Part shown: positions 1 through 6,804 of the stretch, in pieces | Layout of the letters: every line of letters starts with the position of its first letter | Numbering within the stretch: the first letter of the stretch is position 1 | Assembly: GCA_051859825.1 (NCBI GenBank) | Contig: JBHYFA010000002.1 | Span: forward strand, 16,379-80,378 | Direction: 5' to 3' | From: CSBr16-58 sp051859825 | GTDB taxonomy: Bacteria > Bacteroidota > Bacteroidia > Flavobacteriales > Schleiferiaceae | Length of the DNA: 64,000 bases | Notes under the pieces: generated by a model | Databases searched by the model: none | What the model was told of the DNA's origin: nothing | The model's input: the letters and a program-made list of their open reading frames with translations, nothing else | Translations under genes and position numbers: made by a program

Positions 1-63
1 TTGCAGGAGACATTCCTCTAGATACTCTAAAAATGCGGGGGTTAGTTTTACTTCATTACTCAT
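1..63 (-). CDS. N-terminal fragment of a gene, possibly magnesium transporter MgtE (partial, runs off the window)
   Basis: The reverse strand has an ATG at 63-61 followed by 20 open codons to the window edge, reading MSNEVKLTPAFLEYLEECLL and on. It overlaps the end of rsmA by 8 bp, which suggests translational coupling in the same minus-strand run. The acidic and hydrophobic start resembles the N-terminal helix of MgtE magnesium channels, and mgtE commonly follows rsmA/ksgA in Flavobacteriia. That context is recalled, not shown here. Only 21 codons are visible, so the identity is a guess; the open frame and start are seen directly. Confidence 0.4.
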   Translation of the reverse strand, partial: MSNEVKLTPAFLEYLEECLLQ

Positions 64-823
64 GATGCAGCATGCCTAATAGTTGGTCAAATTCTTCTAC
101 CGAAAGGGTCTCCGGACGGCGCCCAAAAATAGGCAATTCTTTTTGTTCAGGCGAAAAAGAATAATTTGCCAGCGAACGACGCAACATTTTACGCCGCTGA
201 CCGAAGGCCGTTTTTACCAATCGAAGAAAATCTGCCGGATCATTTTGTATCCTAGGCTGCTCTAAACGTTTGAGATAGATTACTCCAGATTTCACCTTGG
301 GTGGAGGATTGAAGGCGCCTTCGGCCACGGTGAACTTGTAATCGACCGAGTAAAACGCCTGCACCCACACACTCAAAATACCATAAACCTTGCTGCCGGG
401 AGGGGCGGCGATACGCTCGGCAACTTCTTTCTGAAACATTCCGCCGGCGAGCGGGAAGTGCTCACGCAGTTCAACCATGCGAAACATGATTTGCGAAGAA
501 ATGTTGTAGGGGAAATTTCCTATGAGTGCGGTTGGACCCTGAACGATTTTCCGGATGTCCATCTGCAAAAAGTCACCTTCAAAGATATCGGCTTCGGAAA
601 GAATCAGATGGTTTCGCAGATACTCCACCGATTCGGTATCAATTTCTATTGCCTGAACTTTGGAGTATATCTTCTTGAGATGTTTGGTAAGCACCCCTGT
701 GCCCGGACCGATTTCCAGAATATTCTCCGGCGCATCCTGAAGAAAAATAGCCGCAATTCGTGCCGCAATATCTTGGGAGGTGAGGAAGTGCTGACCTAGG
801 TGTTTCTTCGGACGAACATTCAT
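56..823 (-). CDS. rsmA: 16S rRNA (adenine1518-N6/adenine1519-N6)-dimethyltransferase RsmA
   Basis: RsmA (KsgA) dimethylates two adjacent adenines near the 3' end of 16S rRNA during 30S maturation, using S-adenosylmethionine. The 255-residue protein starts with the family-typical KKHLGQHFL. It has the SAM-binding loop EIGPGTGVLTKHL and the catalytic motif NFPY. A longer frame begins at 925, but ATG 823 gives the normal family length and start, and it overlaps the upstream gene's stop as ATGA (4 bp), as in coupled operons. It is the seventh gene of the minus-strand run that begins with the DtxR-family regulator. Confidence 0.95.
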   Translation of the reverse strand: MNVRPKKHLGQHFLTSQDIAARIAAIFLQDAPENILEIGPGTGVLTKHLKKIYSKVQAIEIDTESVEYLRNHLILSEADIFEGDFLQMDIRKIVQGPTALIGNFPYNISSQIMFRMVELREHFPLAGGMFQKEVAERIAAPPGSKVYGILSVWVQAFYSVDYKFTVAEGAFNPPPKVKSGVIYLKRLEQPRIQNDPADFLRLVKTAFGQRRKMLRRSLANYSFSPEQKELPIFGRRPETLSVEEFDQLLGMLHHE

Positions 824-1725
824 CGGCGTTGTACTTTTCCGGTTCGCGGGTCTTTTTTGGGCGGATCGCTGGGAAAATCTTGTTTTATTCCTGAGTCGAA
901 AGTGATTTCTTCCCGTAGTTCCCATACGCCTTTTATAAACTCTAGACCGTCGTAGCTAAAATCCGGTCCGTACATGGCCCACATTCCCGGTGGAGCATTT
1001 TCTGGGGGAGATAAGTGGTCTAGCACAATCATTTTCTCGTGTTCCAAGTAGCGAAACGAAGCGGTTACTGATGTTCCGTACTGAAAAAATAAACGATACG
1101 GGGGACGTTCATATTTGTAATCCATCAACGTGCGTACATTGAAAATCTTGGCGCCAAAACGAGGCACGCCATCAGAGGCGATATGCAAAACGTCAATGAG
1201 CTTTTTCTGCACCTGACCACTAACGGGACGATAGCCCATGAGCATGTAGTAGGTTTGTCGCTTGTGCGTTACCGTGAAAATCTGGTAATATAAAGCACCG
1301 TACCACCTACCGGCCGATAGCATTTGATAGGGTGCGCCGCTGAGTTCCGAAGCCAAATCATCGAGTTCGTGCAGGTGAAAATCTTGCTTCTTCTTTTTCC
1401 CCCGACGAACTATCAACAGGCCGTTCATTTTTTCTTTACCGGGAACATCCGGCACAATCCAAGTGAAAATAATCACCTTATTGTCGTCGCTTTTTTGTGC
1501 AGAGAGATTTTTTACCGGAGAAAAATCAATGTCGAAGGGTTTTTCAGCCGATTCCAAAGTTTCAATCAAAAGCTCCTTAAACTCCGCATTCGCCTGATGA
1601 CGCTCCACACTATCCGCCCCCATCATGATTTTTTCGCCTAGTGCAGACAAGCGAAAGACTTCATCGGAAACGCTTTGGGCAAAGAGTCCTAAAGGCAAAA
1701 AGAGCAGAAATAAGCGATAGATCAT
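820..1725 (-). CDS. Secreted protein of unknown function
   Basis: This 301-residue protein has a clear signal peptide (residues 1-16, ending LFAQ), so it is exported, probably to the periplasm or outer membrane. The mature part is mixed alpha/beta with several aromatic-rich strands, for example around residues 140-170 (RWYGALYYQIF and TYYMLMGY). It ends in a charged Lys/Pro-rich tail. I do not recognise a domain. It lies 44 bp downstream of the metal ABC permease and overlaps rsmA by 4 bp, so it is probably co-transcribed with both. The position says little about function. Confidence 0.75.
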   Translation of the reverse strand: MIYRLFLLFLPLGLFAQSVSDEVFRLSALGEKIMMGADSVERHQANAEFKELLIETLESAEKPFDIDFSPVKNLSAQKSDDNKVIIFTWIVPDVPGKEKMNGLLIVRRGKKKKQDFHLHELDDLASELSGAPYQMLSAGRWYGALYYQIFTVTHKRQTYYMLMGYRPVSGQVQKKLIDVLHIASDGVPRFGAKIFNVRTLMDYKYERPPYRLFFQYGTSVTASFRYLEHEKMIVLDHLSPPENAPPGMWAMYGPDFSYDGLEFIKGVWELREEITFDSGIKQDFPSDPPKKDPRTGKVQRR

Positions 1726-1769
1726 AGTTGGAAAATATGAGGCTGTAAAATAACGATAAAAATGTTTTT

Positions 1770-2615
1770 CTAGTGTTGTGCAAAAACCTTACTTCTTTTT
1801 CTAAACATCACCACCACCAAAAATATTCCCCCCAAACTCATGGCAATAGCTCCAGCGATAGAAACATTGAAGTAAAATCCTAAGATTACGCCAATTACAC
1901 TTCCGAGTATGGCCACAGTAGCGGTTTTCAAGAGCAGTTCGGGTAAACGTTTAGAAATTATCCATGCAGTAGCAGCCGGAACCACCATCAAGGCAATCAC
2001 CAAAATAGCTCCTACTGATTCAAAGGAAATAACCGTTACCGCACTCACCAGTCCCGTAATAACGTAATTCCACACCACAATGCTAAAGCCGATGGTGGCG
2101 GCATAGTCGGGCTGGAAGCTCATGATTTTTAGCGGACGATAAAAGGCTCTCAAACATAGAAGAACAGCAAGCAGGGTGACACCGGTAACCATGGTTGTAT
2201 TGGGAATGGGCGTTCCCAACAAAAGCGTTTTTCGTATTCCGGAGAATAAAATCTCTCCGTGTAAAACGCACTCTTGATCAAGGTCGGTTTGGCCGGCATA
2301 CTTACTTATGAGTATGATACCCAAGGCGAAAAATGAGGTAAAAACTATTCCGGTAGCGGCATCGTCTTTTACCAAAAGTCTTTTTTTTAATACATCGATG
2401 AAAATGATGCATAGTAGTCCAAATACAAAAGCACCAATAAGCATTGGGGTAGTGGCTCTACTCCCGCTGATGAGAAAAGCCAATACCAAGCCCGGAAGCA
2501 CTGCATGACTGATGGCGTCCGAGAGCATGGCGCGGTGACGGATAACTAGAAAAACTCCCGCCAGAGAACAACTCAGGGAAACTAAAATGGCGTTTAGTAG
2601 TACCCAGCTATTCAT
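1770..2615 (-). CDS. Metal ABC transporter permease (Mn/Zn type, ABC-3 family), second subunit
   Basis: A 281-residue polytopic membrane protein with about eight hydrophobic segments, typical of ZnuB/MntB/TroC permeases. The N-terminal region contains the conserved GVFLVIRHRAMLSDAISHAVLPG stretch, in which the cytoplasmic loop docks on the ATPase. The start overlaps the end of the neighbouring permease gene by 8 bp. With the ATPase and lipoprotein upstream it completes a four-gene importer with two different permeases, a layout common for manganese/zinc/iron importers of this family. The metal cannot be read from the permease. Confidence 0.9.
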   Translation of the reverse strand: MNSWVLLNAILVSLSCSLAGVFLVIRHRAMLSDAISHAVLPGLVLAFLISGSRATTPMLIGAFVFGLLCIIFIDVLKKRLLVKDDAATGIVFTSFFALGIILISKYAGQTDLDQECVLHGEILFSGIRKTLLLGTPIPNTTMVTGVTLLAVLLCLRAFYRPLKIMSFQPDYAATIGFSIVVWNYVITGLVSAVTVISFESVGAILVIALMVVPAATAWIISKRLPELLLKTATVAILGSVIGVILGFYFNVSIAGAIAMSLGGIFLVVVMFRKRSKVFAQH

Positions 2616-3501
2616 AGCTTTGTGGTTTTGGTTTTCTATTTCTGCGCTTGCGAATCATCTGCTGGCGTGGGGAGAATACCGCGCTTAGAATGAGTATGAT
2701 TGCCATGCTGAGAACGATCCACGGACCGGTGGGCATCTTAGCGTCGGAAAAGGAAATCACACTTCCGCTTACGGCGCTAATGATGGCAATAATGGCCGCC
2801 AGAATCATCATGCTGGGAACGCGATTGGTCCACATACGTGCAATGGCCGCAGGTGTAATCAATAAGGCGGCAATGAGAATAAGACCGATGCTTTGCATAC
2901 CGATTGCCGTGCCCACCACTACCAAAATGCTAAGGATATTTTCAAACAAACCAATTTTCACTCCTTTTGCTTGAGCACTCGCAGCATCAAAGGATATCCA
3001 CTTGATTTGTCTGTAGCTCGCCGCTAAAATCAACAAAGCTATTCCACCAAAAATGCCGTAAACCATTAAATCACTGGGAACAATAGAGGCGGCTTGGCCA
3101 AATAAAAAGCTTTGCAGTCCCGAGGCGTCTTGGTAGCCACCTTGCTGCACCCGAGATAGCAATACCATCCCCAAACCAAAATACACGCTGAGCACGATGG
3201 CCATCGCACTGGTGGGTTGGAGGATGGTTTTTCTACTTATCCATTGAATGGAAAAAATGGAGATGATACCCCATACAAACGCCCCAATGCTCAATACGAG
3301 GGCGTCTTTTTGACCGTAGAGCAAAAATGCCCCCGCTATGCCCGGAAGCATTCCGTGGGCAACGGCGTCGCTGAGTAAAGATTTTTTTTGCAAATAGGTA
3401 AATGTGCCAATGATAGCCGAAATTGCGGCGAGTGCTGCTGTACCTAAAAGCACCCAGAGGAGGTTGGGCGCCAGCCATACTTGAGCCATCACGGAATGCA
3501 T
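2608..3501 (-). CDS. Metal ABC transporter permease (Mn/Zn type, ABC-3 family), first subunit
   Basis: A 297-residue membrane protein paralogous to the next gene downstream. It has the family loop TFTYLQKKSLLSDAVAHGMLPG near residues 33-55 and about eight or nine hydrophobic helices. It ends in a basic cytoplasmic tail (RKRRNRKPKP). It starts 6 bp after the ATPase gene stops and overlaps the second permease by 8 bp. The two permeases probably form a heterodimeric channel for the divalent metal delivered by the lipoprotein encoded at 4305-5315. Confidence 0.9.
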   Translation of the reverse strand: MHSVMAQVWLAPNLLWVLLGTAALAAISAIIGTFTYLQKKSLLSDAVAHGMLPGIAGAFLLYGQKDALVLSIGAFVWGIISIFSIQWISRKTILQPTSAMAIVLSVYFGLGMVLLSRVQQGGYQDASGLQSFLFGQAASIVPSDLMVYGIFGGIALLILAASYRQIKWISFDAASAQAKGVKIGLFENILSILVVVGTAIGMQSIGLILIAALLITPAAIARMWTNRVPSMMILAAIIAIISAVSGSVISFSDAKMPTGPWIVLSMAIILILSAVFSPRQQMIRKRRNRKPKPQSYE

Positions 3502-3507
3502 TACACC

Positions 3508-4302
3508 TTAGGATTCTTGCTCCCCTTTCTCGCGGACGGGGAATTCTTTCTTGGCAATGAGTTCGCCAATGCGCGACAATACGGTAAGACGACCACCATA
3601 GGCCTCCTGAAGCAAGTCGGAAGTAAACACCTCTTTGGCTTCCCCGCAGGCTACCAAGCGGGTGTTGAGTAGGGCAATATGGTCGAAATATTCGTAGGCT
3701 GTTTGCAGGTCGTGGTGGACAATCACCACCGTTTTGCCGTTGTTTTTCATTTCGGTTAGCAAACTCAAAATGGCATCTTCCGAAGCCGCATCTACGCCCA
3801 CAAAAGGTTCGTCCATCAAGTAGAGGTCGGCCTTTTGCGCCAGCGAACGCGCGATGAAAACCCGCTGTTGTTGTCCGCCCGAAAGCTGACTGATATGTCG
3901 GTTAGCAAATTCCAACATGTTTACCCTTTGCAGGGCTTCAACCGCAATTTCGCGGTCTTCCTTGGTGAGACGGTGGAAGAGCTTATTGGGTTTGTATCTA
4001 CCCATAAGCACCACGTCCATTACGTCGGCGGGGAAATCCCAGTCCACCGATTCGCGCTGGGGCACGTAGCTCACGCGGTGGCGAACGTTGTTGAGTTTTT
4101 CGCCAAATATTTTTATGTAACCGCTGTCGGGTTTCATCAAGCCCATGATGTTTTTGAGCAGGGTGGTTTTTCCGGAACCGTTAGGGCCTACAATGCCGAT
4201 GAGTTTGCCTTGAGGAAAAGCACAGTCGATTTCCCACAGAACGGGTTTACGCTCGTAACTGGCCGTGAGATTGTGTATTTCTATGGCGGGAGTATTTTCC
4301 AT
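3508..4302 (-). CDS. Metal ABC transporter ATP-binding protein
   Basis: The 264-residue ATPase powers the adjacent metal importer. Walker A is GPNGSGKTT, the signature is LSGGQQQRV, Walker B is LYLMDEPF, and the switch histidine lies in VIVHHDL. The open frame extends to 4332, but that would overlap the lipoprotein stop. ATG 4302 lies two bases after that stop and begins MENTPAIEI, followed at once by a typical nucleotide-binding-domain strand, so it is preferred. The protein is most like ZnuC/MntB-type ATPases. Confidence 0.93.
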   Translation of the reverse strand: MENTPAIEIHNLTASYERKPVLWEIDCAFPQGKLIGIVGPNGSGKTTLLKNIMGLMKPDSGYIKIFGEKLNNVRHRVSYVPQRESVDWDFPADVMDVVLMGRYKPNKLFHRLTKEDREIAVEALQRVNMLEFANRHISQLSGGQQQRVFIARSLAQKADLYLMDEPFVGVDAASEDAILSLLTEMKNNGKTVVIVHHDLQTAYEYFDHIALLNTRLVACGEAKEVFTSDLLQEAYGGRLTVLSRIGELIAKKEFPVREKGEQES

Positions 4303-4304
4303 GT

Positions 4305-5315
4305 TTAGCTTTCTTGTTTCGATTTTTCCCAATCTTCTTCGCGGTATTCTTTGCCGCTGAGGGCTTCATAAATGGCGATTACGTTATGGCGGAATGCGCC
4401 GATGAGTGTAGCCTCGGGCGTTCCTTCGGCTCCGAGTGCGTCGCCGTACAGAGATGGACCTAAGATTACGTCCCAGCCTTTTCGTTTGCAGCCTTCCACT
4501 ACGGATTTTAGAGCTTTATCACTGATGCTGGTTTCGGGAAAAATGGCGGGAATTTTTCGTTCAACAAGTACATCTACCAAATTGGTAACATCGCGAATAC
4601 CAAACTCGGCAACGGTAGAAACGCCCTGAAGCGCCATTACTTCAATGTCGTAGGCCTTACCGAAATAGCGGAAGGCATCGTGGGCGGTAACGAGTACCCG
4701 CTGGTCGGCAGGAATGGATCCTAATACTCGGGTGGCCCAATCGTGGGTGATTACCAGCTCCGCTTGAAATTTCAAGGAGTTTGCCTGTATTTCTTCGAAT
4801 AACCTAGGATACAAGTCACTGAGTACAATGGCGAGACTATCTACAGATTTTTGCCACAACTTCAGATCGAACCAGATATGCGGATCATAGTTTCCATCCA
4901 CATTATCGGCTTTGAGTATGTCGTTGATGTTCAGTCCGGCGGCAATGGCGTAGGTGCGTCGATATCCCCATGAATCTGCTAGAATATCGGTAAATTTTCC
5001 CTCAAGTCCGAGCCCGTTATGACAAAAGAAATGCGCTTTTTCCAGCATGGCTAAATCTGCGGGCGTGGCCTTATACAAATGCGGGTCAACACCTGGTCCC
5101 ATCATCCCGTACACGCGCGAGAATGGCTTTCCTAGGTTTTTTAGTGCATCGGCAATCATTCCGGTAGTGGCTACCCAGATGATTTTTTCGTCTTCGCGGA
5201 GTTGGTCAACCGCCCTACTGCGGGTTACTACTTCGTCAGCGCTAGAGCCCCCGCCACAGGAGGCCAGCGTAAAAATAAGGGGGGCTATAATGCCCGACAA
5301 AAGATATTTTGACAT
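4305..5315 (-). CDS. Metal ABC transporter substrate-binding lipoprotein (ZnuA/MntA-like)
   Basis: A 336-residue cluster-9 solute-binding protein. The signal peptide ends in a lipobox (TLASC, Cys20), so it is lipid-anchored. Likely metal ligands are in the family motifs GVDPHLYKAT, DPHIWFD and TAHDAF, with an acidic ligand in FPETSISD. There is no long His-rich loop of the kind common in zinc-specific ZnuA, which with the MntR-like regulator points towards manganese; this is an inference. The gene overlaps the end of the upstream regulator gene by 31 bp, an unusually long overlap that implies coupled translation. Confidence 0.9.
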   Translation of the reverse strand: MSKYLLSGIIAPLIFTLASCGGGSSADEVVTRSRAVDQLREDEKIIWVATTGMIADALKNLGKPFSRVYGMMGPGVDPHLYKATPADLAMLEKAHFFCHNGLGLEGKFTDILADSWGYRRTYAIAAGLNINDILKADNVDGNYDPHIWFDLKLWQKSVDSLAIVLSDLYPRLFEEIQANSLKFQAELVITHDWATRVLGSIPADQRVLVTAHDAFRYFGKAYDIEVMALQGVSTVAEFGIRDVTNLVDVLVERKIPAIFPETSISDKALKSVVEGCKRKGWDVILGPSLYGDALGAEGTPEATLIGAFRHNVIAIYEALSGKEYREEDWEKSKQES

Positions 5316-5950
5316 GATATTTTGGATAACATTAGTTGTTGGTTGTTGACTTTAATCCATAGCGACTGGTCGTGCTCCAGTTTATTTTCAATGATCAGTT
5401 CGGTGCCTAAGGTCAAACCTATTTGTTGGAGATATTGGAGGAAGGCGGGAGAGTCGTCATTCACGCCGAGAATGCGCACACTTTCACCGGGAGAAAATTC
5501 GGAAAGTTTTTGTCTATTCACATTGGGAAATTCGCCTTTTTCATCGGGTATAGGGTCACCATGCGGGTCAAACTGGGGTCTTCCCAAGTACTCGTAAAGT
5601 CGTGCAGTAAGCTCAGTGGATTGGATATGCTCGAGCTGTTCGGCAATATCGTGAACTTCATCCCACTGAAAGTTGAGCTTTTCTACCAGGAAAACCTCCC
5701 ACAGACGGCGCTTCCGAACAATGTTGATGGCGATTTTTTTTCCTTTGTGAGTGAGGTTTACTCCTTGGTATTTCTCGTAGGAGATATAGCCTTTCTCACT
5801 GAGTTTTTTCAGCATGTCGGTCACCGAGCTCGAAGCAATGTTGATGGATTTTGCTAAGGAAGAGGTGTTTACCGAGCCATTGGTTTCTGCGCTAAGTGCG
5901 AAAATGGCTTTGAGATAGTTTTCTTCGGTGAGACTGAGATTTGCAGACAT
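5285..5950 (-). CDS. DtxR/MntR-family metal-dependent transcriptional repressor
   Basis: A 221-residue regulator with an N-terminal winged helix (SLTEENYLKAIFAL, then IASSSVTDMLKKLSEKG), a dimerisation and metal-binding domain, and a C-terminal FeoA/SH3-like domain from about residue 140. The metal site reads HDIAEQLEH. The glutamate in E-x-x-E-H matches manganese-type MntR rather than iron-type DtxR/IdeR, which has a cysteine there. The N-terminal ligand positions (N and K flanking YL) do not match Bacillus MntR, so the metal is uncertain. ATG 5950 is chosen over the upstream in-frame ATG at 5977 because a -7 promoter box lies at 5975-5982. It probably represses its own operon. Confidence 0.88.
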   Translation of the reverse strand: MSANLSLTEENYLKAIFALSAETNGSVNTSSLAKSINIASSSVTDMLKKLSEKGYISYEKYQGVNLTHKGKKIAINIVRKRRLWEVFLVEKLNFQWDEVHDIAEQLEHIQSTELTARLYEYLGRPQFDPHGDPIPDEKGEFPNVNRQKLSEFSPGESVRILGVNDDSPAFLQYLQQIGLTLGTELIIENKLEHDQSLWIKVNNQQLMLSKISCQNIFCRAL

Positions 5951-5974
5951 ACAATGGCTTTCTTTTTTGGTGTG

Positions 5975-6006
5975 CAAATATACATTTTTCGACCCATATA
6001 TGAAAA
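5975..6006 (-). promoter_or_regulatory. Promoter of the metal-regulator/transporter operon with a possible operator
   Basis: On the minus strand TATATTTG (5982-5975) matches the Bacteroidota -7 consensus TAnnTTTG. A TTTT at 6003-6006, 20 bp upstream, approximates the -33 box. Between them TTTTC-N11-GAAAA (5986-6006) is an inverted repeat overlapping the spacer, a reasonable place for autoregulation by the encoded repressor. The operator role is an inference. Confidence 0.5.
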
Positions 6007-6134
6007 CAGTTTAGGGCGGCCGAAATATTTCTTAGTTTTAGCGTGGCATCAATATTGATTTTCCACTTACATTTGTCATCTATTACAAAATTGATTTTTT
6101 CGAACTCGCAAACCCTTTGTAAATTTTATTTCTC

Positions 6135-6695
6135 ATGAATATTCGTTCTATTTTTTCCGTAGCCATCGCGGCCATTACTTTATCTACCGTAAGTGTTACC
6201 AGCACTTCTTGTAAGCGTTTTAAAGCTCCCGGCGAAGAGGTTACCGGGCCATTTAGTGGTAGAAAATATCAATCTAATAATCGCTACTTCCGCGCTACCG
6301 GGCAGGCAACTTCAATGGATGCCAATACTTCCAAGACTCGTTCGATGGCAAACGCTAAAGCACGACTTGCGGGATTGGTTTCTACCACCATGCGTACCGT
6401 GGGCGATGAGTACATTCAGGAGAAAGGAATTACTAACGCTGGTGAATTTATGGAGCGCTACGAGGTTTTATCTCGTGAAGTAGTAAACCAAACGATTTCT
6501 GATATTCGCATGATTGGTGAGCGTACTTTTCGTTTAGAAAATGGACGTTTTCAAACTTACACTGCCTTAGAAATTCGCAAGCGTCACATGTATCGCCACA
6601 TGCGCCGTTTGGCCGAAGCCCGCAGAGATTGGAATGAAGCTGATCGTAATGCGTTTGTGGACTTTATGAAGATGCTTGAGGAGGAAGCGGAGTAA
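6135..6695 (+). CDS. Putative lipoprotein, LPP20/FlgP-like
   Basis: A 186-residue exported protein. The signal peptide ends STSC at Cys26, a plausible lipobox. Next comes FRATGQATSMDANTSKTRS and an alanine-rich helix (MANAKARLAGLV), a pattern seen in LPP20-type lipoproteins in which SLAxxAAxxxA-like helices follow a G-x-G/A strand. The C-terminus is helical and strongly charged. It stands alone between the divergent metal operon and the DUF5686 gene. The family assignment is tentative and no function can be read. Confidence 0.7.
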   Translation: MNIRSIFSVAIAAITLSTVSVTSTSCKRFKAPGEEVTGPFSGRKYQSNNRYFRATGQATSMDANTSKTRSMANAKARLAGLVSTTMRTVGDEYIQEKGITNAGEFMERYEVLSREVVNQTISDIRMIGERTFRLENGRFQTYTALEIRKRHMYRHMRRLAEARRDWNEADRNAFVDFMKMLEEEAE

Positions 6696-6698
6696 ATA

Positions 6699-6747
6699 GT
6701 TAAAAGTTAAAAGTTAAAAGTTAAAAGTTGGAAGTTGGAAGTTGAAA
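6699..6747. repeat. Tandem heptamer array (GTTAAAA x4, GTTGGAA x2, GTTGAAA x1)
   Basis: Seven consecutive 7-bp units lie just after the stop codon of the 6135 gene. The units are near-identical and grade from GTTAAAA to GTTGGAA. Such low-complexity arrays arise by replication slippage; no role is evident. Confidence 0.9.
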
Positions 6748-6804
6748 TGGAAGTGTGAAGTTGATGCGTTGGAACTTTTGAATTGGCGATTTTAATTATC
6801 ATAA

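Noticed and set aside
823..925. 34-codon N-terminal extension of rsmA
   Set aside because: It lies within the upstream gene; the normal start with ATGA coupling is at 823.
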